Assembly: GCA_900541855.1 (NCBI GenBank)
Contig: UQLD01000022.1
Span: forward strand, 1-40,576
From: an uncultured Collinsella sp.
GTDB taxonomy: Bacteria; Actinomycetota; Coriobacteriia; Coriobacteriales; Coriobacteriaceae
Length of the DNA stretch: 40,576 bases
Direction of reading: 5' to 3'
Positions 23,860-31,591 of the stretch are shown here, piece after piece. Each line of letters starts with the position of its first letter. The stretch's first letter is position 1. A program made the translations under genes and the position numbers. The notes beneath the pieces were generated by a model. It saw nothing but the letters and a program-made list of their open reading frames with translations. It was not told the DNA's origin and did no database searches.

Positions 23860-26800
23860 ATGGCGAACACCCAGAACTATATTAACCACCTGCTGCAGAA
23901 CACCGGCATTACGCCGGCATGCAGCGAAGAAGAGCGCTTGGCTGCCGAGGATATCGCTCAGATCTTCCGCAACCACGGCTTTGATCCCGAGGTTCAGGAG
24001 TTCAATGCCCCGGCGCCCGGTAGGTTGGCATTTGCCGTTACCGGTATTCTTGCGTTTGCCGGCGCCCTGCTGATGGGCATCGGCGGCGGTATCGGCTTGG
24101 TCGGCACCTTGCTGGCCGTTGTCGGCGCCGTTCTTTACGTGCTCGAGCGCACGGGCCACCCCGTGGTTTCGCGCCTGGGCAAGACGGGCGTGAGCCAAAA
24201 TGTCATCGCCTACCACAAGGCCTCGGGCCCGCTCGCGTCTCCGCGCAACCGCCCGGTGGTCGTTGTCGCACACTACGACTCTCCCCGTGCTGAGCTGCTC
24301 GCCCGCGAGCCCTATGCTTCGTATCGTGCGCTCATCGCCAAGCTGTTGCCCGTTGCCACGGTTGCCCCCGCTGCCGTTGCCATCCTGCGTATCCTGCCGC
24401 TCCCCGGCGCGCTCAAGGTTCTGCTGTGGATTGTCGCGATCCTCGCTTCCCTCGTTGCACTTGCCAACGCGGCAAACATCATCTCTAACCGCCATATTCT
24501 TCCCTATACGTCCGGCGCGGTGTGCAACAAGTCCTCTGTCGCCGCTATGCTCGGCGTTATGGACAACGTTGCTCCCTTCCAGGGCGAAAACGAGTTTCCC
24601 GACGACGTTCCGTTCGATACCTATTTCGGGGAGCAGAAGCGTCGTGCCGAGGAAATGGCGCGCGCAGCGGCGGAGTATGCCGCGGCCCAGCAGCAAAACG
24701 ACTACGGCAACACCATCGAGTATGAAGAGCCTACCTACGCCGAGGACGAGTTCGGTCAGCCGATTGCTCCCGACGCTCAGGCCGAGCCCGAACAGGATGA
24801 GGCTTTCGACGAGCAGCTCGAGGGCTTTGAGGGTGCGTCTGCCGACGAGACGCTGATTGGCGCCATCGTGCCCGAGGATCAGAATCAGGCTGTCCAGGCC
24901 GAAGAGTTCAATGACGAGGTTCCCGCTGCTGAGCCGGCGGAGGAGCCTGCCGCGGCTGAGCCCGAGCCCAAGCTCTATCGCAATGCCGCCGGCAACATCC
25001 GCTTTGGTTCGGATGCCATCCGTGCGCTCGGAATGCTTCCCGAGTCCTGCACGCTCGATTACGAGGAGGGCGAGGAGCCGACGTTTGAGCCCGAGCCTGC
25101 CCCCGTCGTGGCTGCGCCTGCGCCCGTTGTCGCTGCGGATGATGAGTCTGCCGCGGTTACCTCTGCCGTTGCCGAGCCCGAGGCGGTGTCCGCGTTCGAT
25201 CCCGCGGCAGGACTGGACATTTTGGCTCCCGCCGCGCCGGCGCAAGACGTTGCGGACGAGTCTGACGACGATTACGTTGAACAGCCGAGGCGCGTGTCTT
25301 ACGAGAGCGATACTGATTTCTCGGCCGAGATTCCCGCGGCAACGCCGCATGCCGACATTGCATCCGCGTTCTCGTCGATTGGCGCCAGCGCTTCCAACTT
25401 CTTTAAGGGTGCGTTTGCAAAGGGCAAGAAATTTGTCGACGATTTCGAGGAGAAGCGCGCTGCCGCACGCGAGGCTGCCGAGCAGGAGGCTATCGCTCAG
25501 CAGCAGGCAGCCGAGGCGGCACGTGAGCTCGCGGCGCAAGAGTTCGAGCAGAACGAGGCTATGCAGTCCGCGCCCGTCGAAGCCGCCGAAGCTACAACGT
25601 CCTTTGAGTCCCAGCAACCGGCGTCCGCGGATGTTGTTGAAGCGACGACGTCTTTCGAGGCTCAGCAGCACGTCGATAGCACCATGTCGTTTGATGCCGC
25701 GCAGTTCGATTCCACGATAACGTTTGAAAAACAGGGCACCGCGATTGCCGAGCCCCTTCCTGTTTCCGATGAGCAGGGCGACGCGGCAGACGATGACGAG
25801 CCTGTTGATGCTGCCGAAATCCAAGATGCCGCCGAGGACGAGCCCGTCGAGGCCAACTCTGACGAAGAGCAATACGCGGCAGCCGAGCAAGATGATTCGA
25901 CCGAGGTCGAGCAGGAGGAAGTGCCTGCGGTTTCCGAGACTCCCGAGACGGATGAGTCGAGGCCTTATTCCACGCAGATTTTCACCATGCCGACCCCGAG
26001 TGGTTCCGGTGCCACGGTTGCCAATGTCGCTCCCACCCAGGACGAAACGGTCGATTCCCTTATGGCCCAGATTTCCTCCCAGGCATCGCCGCGCCCGCAG
26101 ATGAATGTTCCCGATCCGGCGTCGGCACCGTCGCCTGCACCTTCCTCGTCTCCGCTGGCTTCGGTCCCCGATCCGTCGCTGCCGTCTATGAAGCAGGCAA
26201 ACGTTGCGTCTCGCACGTCGCTGTTCGACCTTCCCGACCCCTCCGCACAGGTCAACGATCCCTTTGCTACTGCCCAGGGCCCCGAACCCACATCGGCACC
26301 CGTTGCGCCTCCTATGCCCGTTGCGTCGGGCGCACAGCCGATCGAGACCATTTCGGCTCCCGCCCCGGCGGCACCCAAGTCTCGTAAGCGCGGCCTGGGT
26401 GGTCTGTTCGGCCGTAAAAAGAAAAACGAGCAGGACAGCATGAGTGACTGGCTGGGCGTCGAAGACGATTACGATGCCAAGAAGTCCGGTCGCGGTATCG
26501 GTTCGTGGGATAACTTCGAGGACGATAACGATGGCTGGAAGGGTGGCGCTACGTCTTCCGATGGCGCTTCTTCCGAAGATATGCTCTCGGCTGTCGCCTC
26601 TATGGGCGATGATGAGCTGCTCGGTCACGATATCTGGTTTGTGGCAACGGGCGCCTCGGATTGTGATGGCGCTGGCATGAAGGCCTTCTTGGCTTCGCAT
26701 CGCGATAAGCTCCGCGGCGTATTCTTTATCAATCTTGAATCCGTCGGCGCCGGTAGGCTTTCGGTGGTGACGGTCGAGGGCGAACAACAACTGCTCAAGG

Positions 26801-27057
26801 GCGATCGCCGCATCATGAACCTGGTCAGCAAGGTCTGCAAGTCGTTCCATGTCGATTGTGGCGCGCTCGAGATGCCCTATGCCAAGACCGATGCCTATGC
26901 TGCGCTCGAGGCGAGCCGCCGAGCCCTTACCATCGCCGGCGTGGACGGCACGCGTCTGGCTTGCGCTCGTACCGAGGACGACCTGCCCCACAATGTCAAC
27001 CCGACGAACATTGCTACGGTATCCGAGGTCGTGACCGAGGTTATCCGCCGTTCGTAG
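23860..27057 (+). CDS. Membrane protein with split, degenerate M28 peptidase fold
   Basis: A 1,065-residue protein from ATG 23860 (GGAG five bases upstream; the frame is open further back without a good ribosome site). Residues 56-94 hold two TM helices and about 160-205 two more. An M28-like first half has AHYDSPR (His138, Asp140), then SGAVCNKSSVAAML, where the bridging Asp of the usual GANDNASG is Cys222. From about 245 to 890 runs a low-complexity region rich in Glu, Asp, Ala and Pro, with imperfect repeats such as EATTSFESQQ / EATTSFEAQQ, and a basic patch KSRKRGLGGLFGRKKK. The M28 second half then resumes (DIWFVATGASDCDGAGMKAF, NLESVGAG, LPHNVNPTN). Ser-Asp replaces the catalytic Glu-Glu. 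It is probably not an active peptidase. The function is unknown. Confidence 0.75.
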   Translation: MANTQNYINHLLQNTGITPACSEEERLAAEDIAQIFRNHGFDPEVQEFNAPAPGRLAFAVTGILAFAGALLMGIGGGIGLVGTLLAVVGAVLYVLERTGHPVVSRLGKTGVSQNVIAYHKASGPLASPRNRPVVVVAHYDSPRAELLAREPYASYRALIAKLLPVATVAPAAVAILRILPLPGALKVLLWIVAILASLVALANAANIISNRHILPYTSGAVCNKSSVAAMLGVMDNVAPFQGENEFPDDVPFDTYFGEQKRRAEEMARAAAEYAAAQQQNDYGNTIEYEEPTYAEDEFGQPIAPDAQAEPEQDEAFDEQLEGFEGASADETLIGAIVPEDQNQAVQAEEFNDEVPAAEPAEEPAAAEPEPKLYRNAAGNIRFGSDAIRALGMLPESCTLDYEEGEEPTFEPEPAPVVAAPAPVVAADDESAAVTSAVAEPEAVSAFDPAAGLDILAPAAPAQDVADESDDDYVEQPRRVSYESDTDFSAEIPAATPHADIASAFSSIGASASNFFKGAFAKGKKFVDDFEEKRAAAREAAEQEAIAQQQAAEAARELAAQEFEQNEAMQSAPVEAAEATTSFESQQPASADVVEATTSFEAQQHVDSTMSFDAAQFDSTITFEKQGTAIAEPLPVSDEQGDAADDDEPVDAAEIQDAAEDEPVEANSDEEQYAAAEQDDSTEVEQEEVPAVSETPETDESRPYSTQIFTMPTPSGSGATVANVAPTQDETVDSLMAQISSQASPRPQMNVPDPASAPSPAPSSSPLASVPDPSLPSMKQANVASRTSLFDLPDPSAQVNDPFATAQGPEPTSAPVAPPMPVASGAQPIETISAPAPAAPKSRKRGLGGLFGRKKKNEQDSMSDWLGVEDDYDAKKSGRGIGSWDNFEDDNDGWKGGATSSDGASSEDMLSAVASMGDDELLGHDIWFVATGASDCDGAGMKAFLASHRDKLRGVFFINLESVGAGRLSVVTVEGEQQLLKGDRRIMNLVSKVCKSFHVDCGALEMPYAKTDAYAALEASRRALTIAGVDGTRLACARTEDDLPHNVNPTNIATVSEVVTEVIRRS

Positions 27058-27078
27058 ACGGAGCTCTAAGGAGTCAAC

Positions 27079-27297
27079 GTGTTTTCGTATATTAAGCGCC
27101 ATTGGCCTGTCTACGTGATTTTGACCTTGATTGCCATTGCGTTAGGATTTGGGGCTGCCTACATCGTGGGTGCAAAGGGCTCGACCCCCGCCTCCGCAAT
27201 CAGCGAAGAGGTGGAGCAAGAACAGAGTACGGGTGCCGATGGGATTCCTGAGTCCGAGCAGGCAATCGTTGATGGTGGATCTTCGTCTGCAGAGTAG
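27079..27297 (+). CDS. Small single-TM protein
   Basis: A 72-residue protein at GTG 27079 with TAAGGAG upstream, 21 bases after the split M28-like gene and before a terminator, so probably co-transcribed with it. Residues 9-31 are one hydrophobic helix (VYVILTLIAIALGFGAAYIVG) after a basic start (IKRHW). The rest is acidic and Ser/Glu-rich, likely disordered. I recognise no family. A subunit or partner of the large neighbour is possible. Confidence 0.6.
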   Translation: MFSYIKRHWPVYVILTLIAIALGFGAAYIVGAKGSTPASAISEEVEQEQSTGADGIPESEQAIVDGGSSSAE

Positions 27298-27318
27298 ATG
27301 CGGCGATTTAAATGATTG

Positions 27319-27356
27319 AAAGCGGGCGAGCCAGGGGACTGGCTCGCCCGCTTTTT
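27319..27356. terminator. Bidirectional terminator
   Basis: A 15-bp perfect stem (27319-27333 with 27340-27354) and a T-run on the plus strand. On the minus strand it has fewer T residues but could also end the convergent adhesin gene. Confidence 0.85.
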
Positions 27357-27363
27357 CATCGCG

Positions 27364-30300
27364 CTAGCGCTTCTTTGGGATCGACCTAAGGCGAGCGAAC
27401 CATAGGGCTGCGGCACCCGAGGTCAGGAGCGCGGTGATGCAAGCGGCGATGGGAACTGATCCTGTTGCCGGTAGGTCCTGCGGTAGGGTACAGCGTTGAA
27501 TGACGCTGTCCTCGTCATGTGACTCAAGTTTATCGCCGCCACCGTTGCGGCAAAGATCGACGCGCGCGCTGTTGGTGAGTGCGGTTTGGGGCGTATAAGC
27601 CGACGTTGCCTGCATGTGTACGACTGCGCCCCGAGCGTCTGTGCCAAGGATTGCTTTGGCATCGTCAAGGTCGTCGTGCTCATCTTTGAGATCATCGCGG
27701 GTCCAAGAATCCGCATCGCTTCGAGTCGTAAAGTCGGCGGCTATCGCACCGTATTCAATTCGAATGCCTGTTACGACGGTATTGGATGCAAGGTCGAGCT
27801 CTTCCGCCTCGAGTGTGGTGGATTCCGTGGTCGAGACATCCGCCTTCCAGAGGCGCCAGCCGTCGTAATCGACGAGGCGGCAGTCCTCACCAAGGCTCTC
27901 TTTTACTTCGTCGGACTCAAGCCAAGGATTTTCGTGTCCATCGTCAAGTGTCGCGTTCGCCGGCTCATCGACGTCTGTCGAGTCCAACGGCGTCGTGCGA
28001 TACCACACGTTGCACAGACCGTTGAGGTCGCCGATGGCGACGGGGGTTTCGATTGAGATGAATCTCGCCGTGCCGTCTTTGGCGCACTCAAGATCATCGG
28101 TAATCGTAAACTCATCAACCCAAGTAGCGGAATCGTTTCGAGCGTCGATGGTATAGGAGAAAAGTCCATCCGTATTAGTTTGCGTCGCGGCGCGATTTTT
28201 ACCATCGCCGTTAGCCAACAGGCCCTTTTCGATAGGTTGGACAAGTTCCTGACGCTTGTCGACCTGTCCCTTGATCTCGATGGGCGCATCCTTCATCGCG
28301 ACGGATTGGACTTCTCCCGTATCCTTTATTTCAAACGTTATTTCCTCGGCAAGGTCATAGGTCCGCGGAGACATCATTTCGCGCAACGAGTAGGTGCCGG
28401 GTGCAAGATGTTCGACGCGGTGTGGCTTGTCGGATGAGGTCCAGGAGTCTATTTCGGTTTTATCGGGACCATATAAGGTGAGTTGTGCGCCTTCCACTTC
28501 CTGCTCACCGCTTGCATCGACCTTGGAGATATCAACCTTGGTGTAATCGTCGGATACGTTAAGCCGTGCTTCTACAACGGGTGTTTTCTGGTCGGCATAA
28601 GTAAGGTCGACAATATGGGTTGTCCGATCGAGCAAGAAGCCTGCCGGCGCTTGAGTCTCGACAACCTCGTAGCGTGCGGTGCCAAGTCCCAGCGGGAGGT
28701 TGTCCGCGCGTGCTTCTCCAGTTTCATCCGTCGTGATGGTAGCGACAGTCTCACCGTCGAGCGCGGCAATGCTACCGTCGGGGCGCACGATATCACTCGA
28801 GGCACGGATCTCAAAGACGGCGCCCGCGAGGCTGCTGCCGTCTATGGCATCGGTTTTAACGATCCTGATGTTTCCGGTCGCGGCGTGGTCATAATACGAG
28901 GCGATTGCAACGGGCGTTAGGTTCATGTCGGCGGGTATGTTTACCTCGATCTCCTCGCCGACAAGATAGGGCTCTTTGGCCGAGGTTTCGCGTACATAAT
29001 AGGTGCCCGGCACGAGCGATTCGGGCAGTGTGACGGTCCCGGTCGCGTCAGTCGTAAAGGTGTCCATTACGTTATGTGTTGGATACCAGCAAGTTTGTGA
29101 GACAGATTCGTGATTGCTGTCGAGTAGTTGGAAGGTGAATCCGGCTAGTGGAACAGAAGCGCCTGTTTGGGCATCGCGTTTTACAATCTGGAGATGCGTC
29201 GACAGAGCGTGGTTGTCCACGATATATTGAAGCTCGGCGCCGTTGGAAATCTGATTGGCCCCGACGGTCCATTCCCCTGCACGTTTAAAACCCTCGGGGA
29301 CGGTTTCCGGAACCTCGCGAACCGTGTAGCCGGCACGGTCGTATGGGACGGCTCCGTGGACACCGGCGGGTCGCTTGCCTGCGCCGAACCATGCTTCGGG
29401 CTGATCTTTGGTGGAGGCAAAGCCATAGATGTTTGTGGTCAGTGTGCCAACAACCTGCTGAGAGCTGTTGCTGACAACCTCAAAGACAACACCACCCGCC
29501 GGCTGCTCCAGGCCGGATTGGTCGCTATTGCCGTAATCCTTGAATTTGGAAATCTCAAGGTTAAACGCAATGGGGATATCGGAAACGCGAGATTCGATCT
29601 CGATCACGCCTGAATCGCCGAGCTGGTCGGCTCCAACGGTATAGGTCCAGCTGTCGTTGGATGGCAGGTAGCCCTCGGGGGCTTTTGATTCGTAGATGGT
29701 AAAGGTTCCTAAGGGGACATCGGCGAGGGTGGCCCGACCGCTTTCGTCGGTCGTGAGGATTTGTGCCCATCCAGGGGTTGATTGCGACACACACGTGAAC
29801 TCTGCTCCTGCGAGTGAAGATCCCACCTGGGGGCCGGCATTCGTCGCGGCATCGAGTTTTACGATACGCAGGTTGATGGTGCCGGGCTGTTCATCAATGG
29901 CGACCCGCCCGCCGTCATTCTCCGTGGTAAAGACAATACGATCGTGGCGGGGGACATAGCCGGCCGGCGCCTTCGTTTCAACTAGGTAGTATGCCGTGTT
30001 GGGCAGAAGTGTTGCTTGCGCTCGACCGTTGCTGTCCATCTTGATGGTGCCGACACGCGCGTCGCTGGCGCTCTCAAAAATATCGAATGTTGCCCCATCA
30101 AACTGATAAGTATTGTTTCCACTGGTAATGGCGGCGTTTGCAGACTGCTTTTGGAAGGAAACAGAGACCGCCGGCAGTACATAGAGCATGTCTTGACGTC
30201 TGCTGCCGCCCGATACGGCTCCTAGATAGCGCCGCGCGCGGTGCGGGGCGGCTTTGATGCTTCCTGATTTTGCGCTGTCGTGGAGCCACCGCGCAGCCGC

Positions 30301-30795
30301 CACGACTTCATTGTCGGCGGTAAAGTGCCCACTCTTGGTTTTGCCCTGAGCGGTCGTGTAGGAGTAGGTGCCGTCGACATGGGTAGTGCCGTTGAGCATC
30401 CATACGGCAAGCTGGGTTGCGGCGCGGGCGCGATCGGGTGAAAGATGGTAGCCGCCAAACGACGTGGCGGTAGGATATCCGTGACAAACGATTGCCGCGA
30501 ACTCGTCGTCGAGCCACACCCAGCCTTGATCAAAGTTGAGCCATGGGCCGCCCGGTTTGGTGGGACCGGGGCGCTCCTGGTTCATGCAGTAGGCAATCGA
30601 GGTGTCTTGAGCTTCATACTTGCCGATGAAGAAGGGCCCACAATCATCGCTAATAGTGCGGAAGCCGAGCTGGTCGTAGCCATCGACGGCAAATGCGGCT
30701 CCCGGTGCCAGGCAGCCGAAAAGCATGAAGAGGAGCAGGAGCAGCGGACCTGTTGCGATTGCGCTGTGGACAGAGTGCGTGGGTGCGTTGGACAT
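27364..30795 (-). CDS. Sortase-anchored thioester/Cna-B repeat surface adhesin
   Basis: A 1,143-residue cell-wall protein. ATG 30795 has AAGGAG upstream. A Sec signal peptide (hydrophobic core about 14-36) ends at AAFAVDG. Next is a thioester-domain pattern: YCMN (Cys70) and TQLAVW (Gln128), the pair that can form a Cys-Gln thioester for covalent host binding. Then come about six Cna-B/SpaA-like domains with SLAGAEF-type openings and YESKAPEGY/VETQAPAGF-type ends, which usually carry Lys-Asn isopeptide bonds. A further region (about 850-1090) is less clear. The end is LPATG (1108-1112), a hydrophobic helix and a basic tail, so sortase anchoring is expected. No sortase gene is in the window. 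Confidence 0.88.
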   Translation of the reverse strand: MSNAPTHSVHSAIATGPLLLLLFMLFGCLAPGAAFAVDGYDQLGFRTISDDCGPFFIGKYEAQDTSIAYCMNQERPGPTKPGGPWLNFDQGWVWLDDEFAAIVCHGYPTATSFGGYHLSPDRARAATQLAVWMLNGTTHVDGTYSYTTAQGKTKSGHFTADNEVVAAARWLHDSAKSGSIKAAPHRARRYLGAVSGGSRRQDMLYVLPAVSVSFQKQSANAAITSGNNTYQFDGATFDIFESASDARVGTIKMDSNGRAQATLLPNTAYYLVETKAPAGYVPRHDRIVFTTENDGGRVAIDEQPGTINLRIVKLDAATNAGPQVGSSLAGAEFTCVSQSTPGWAQILTTDESGRATLADVPLGTFTIYESKAPEGYLPSNDSWTYTVGADQLGDSGVIEIESRVSDIPIAFNLEISKFKDYGNSDQSGLEQPAGGVVFEVVSNSSQQVVGTLTTNIYGFASTKDQPEAWFGAGKRPAGVHGAVPYDRAGYTVREVPETVPEGFKRAGEWTVGANQISNGAELQYIVDNHALSTHLQIVKRDAQTGASVPLAGFTFQLLDSNHESVSQTCWYPTHNVMDTFTTDATGTVTLPESLVPGTYYVRETSAKEPYLVGEEIEVNIPADMNLTPVAIASYYDHAATGNIRIVKTDAIDGSSLAGAVFEIRASSDIVRPDGSIAALDGETVATITTDETGEARADNLPLGLGTARYEVVETQAPAGFLLDRTTHIVDLTYADQKTPVVEARLNVSDDYTKVDISKVDASGEQEVEGAQLTLYGPDKTEIDSWTSSDKPHRVEHLAPGTYSLREMMSPRTYDLAEEITFEIKDTGEVQSVAMKDAPIEIKGQVDKRQELVQPIEKGLLANGDGKNRAATQTNTDGLFSYTIDARNDSATWVDEFTITDDLECAKDGTARFISIETPVAIGDLNGLCNVWYRTTPLDSTDVDEPANATLDDGHENPWLESDEVKESLGEDCRLVDYDGWRLWKADVSTTESTTLEAEELDLASNTVVTGIRIEYGAIAADFTTRSDADSWTRDDLKDEHDDLDDAKAILGTDARGAVVHMQATSAYTPQTALTNSARVDLCRNGGGDKLESHDEDSVIQRCTLPQDLPATGSVPIAACITALLTSGAAALWFARLRSIPKKR

Positions 30796-30815
30796 GGCTG
30801 CTCCTTATCCCTCGT

Positions 30816-30840
30816 GCGTCGCACGGGGAGGCTGCGACGC
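30816..30840. other. Hairpin in adhesin leader
   Basis: An 8-bp perfect stem (GCGTCGCA with TGCGACGC, 9-base loop), 21 bases upstream of the adhesin start and its ribosome site. It could stabilise or control the mRNA leader. The rest of 30841-31049 shows no gene and no clear promoter to me. Confidence 0.35.
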
Positions 30841-31049
30841 GTAGGATGAGGCTACCCCCGAGGTTCATGCGGGTAAGTACCGGAGCCTGACCAAAAGCTT
30901 GCCCAATTCCTGACAAATTGAGCTCAAATACAACAATCAAGCAAAAGTGCAGGTAGAAGATAGGGAGAACAGGAGGCCAAAGGTCCTCATCTCCACAATT
31001 GACGCGATTTTCAAACGAATCTCCACAGCTAAAACAAGCATCGCCACCC

Positions 31050-31079
31050 TTGTATCGAACAAGACAACCGCGTTATACT
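31050..31079 (+). promoter_or_regulatory. Promoter of tRNA-Gly
   Basis: TTGTAT (31050-31055), an 18-base spacer and TATACT (31074-31079), 13 bases before the mature tRNA start. Confidence 0.6.
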
Positions 31080-31092
31080 AGCCAACACACAA

Positions 31093-31167
31093 GCGGGCAT
31101 CGCCAAGCGGTAAGGCATCAGCTTCCCAAGCTGACACTCGCGGGTTCGAGTCCCGTTGCCCGCTCCA
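31093..31167 (+). tRNA. tRNA-Gly (anticodon CCC), CCA encoded
   Basis: The acceptor stem GCGGGCA pairs with TGCCCGC (31157-31163). The anticodon stem TCAGC/GCTGA encloses loop TTCCCAA, giving anticodon CCC. The T-arm is GCGGG-TTCGAGT-CCCGT. Discriminator T31164 is followed by encoded CCA (31165-31167). Copies of its 3' end follow downstream. Confidence 0.95.
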
Positions 31168-31178
31168 TTCGAATTTCA

Positions 31179-31210
31179 GGCACGGTAACGTTTCATTACC
31201 GTGCCTTTTT
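31179..31210 (+). terminator. Terminator of tRNA-Gly
   Basis: A 10-bp perfect stem GGCACGGTAA/TTACCGTGCC (31179-31188 with 31196-31205), followed by five T residues. Confidence 0.85.
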
Positions 31211-31221
31211 CAATAAAGTGC

Positions 31222-31489
31222 CGGGACTCGAACCCGACAGGGTGCGAGCGTAAAGCAAACGCGAAGCGTTTGTAGCGAGCAGGCGAAGGCGCCGACAGGC
31301 GCCTGAAGCCGGTGCGGATTTGCGAAGCAAATACGCGGATGTCCCGTTGCCCGCTCCATCGAGTGCGGGAGACATGGGGACGGCCAATTCAACAAAGTCT
31401 TCCCCCGCGGCTTCGTGAGGCTGAGGGGCTCGCCTGAAGCCGGCGCGGATTTGCGAAGCAAATGCGCAGACGTCCCGTTGCTCGCTCCA
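31222..31489 (+). repeat. tRNA-Gly 3'-end repeat array with mini-hairpins
   Basis: This gene-free stretch is built from tRNA pieces. An inverted T-arm CGGGACTCGAACCCG (31222-31236) comes first. The last 18 bases of the tRNA including CCA (31150-31167) recur perfectly at 31341-31358 and with one change at 31472-31489. Those copies end 58-bp direct repeats (31301-31358 and 31432-31489; 53 of 58 identical). Short hairpins with GCGAAGC cores are at 31256-31272, 31318-31332 and 31449-31463, and GGCGCC-GACA-GGCGCC lies at 31288-31303. No coding sequence is convincing. The unit resembles the tyrT repeats of E. coli in layout only. Confidence 0.8.
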
Positions 31490-31591
31490 ATTCCAAAATG
31501 TTAGGTTAATGCCTGCTGCCCATACTTGCACCTGCGCACGGTACAATGGATGGGTTACGACCAACGTGCCAATAACCAAAAGGGAGCCGCT

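Noticed and set aside
23809..27102. 1,097-codon open frame opposite the split M28-like gene
   Set aside because: Arises from the repetitive Glu/Ala codons of the sense gene; the product is Arg/Gly/Leu-rich without motifs, whereas the plus strand has TM helices and a recognisable fold.
27364..30795. Pilin operon
   Set aside because: Only one LPXTG protein is present and no sortase or second pilin gene lies nearby; a single anchored adhesin is the simpler reading.
31222..31489. Additional tRNA genes in the repeat array
   Set aside because: Only the 3' end and a T-arm are copied; no D-arm or anticodon arm can be folded.
31301..31489. CRISPR array
   Set aside because: Only two diverged 58-bp repeats, too long and too few, containing tRNA sequence, with no cas genes nearby.
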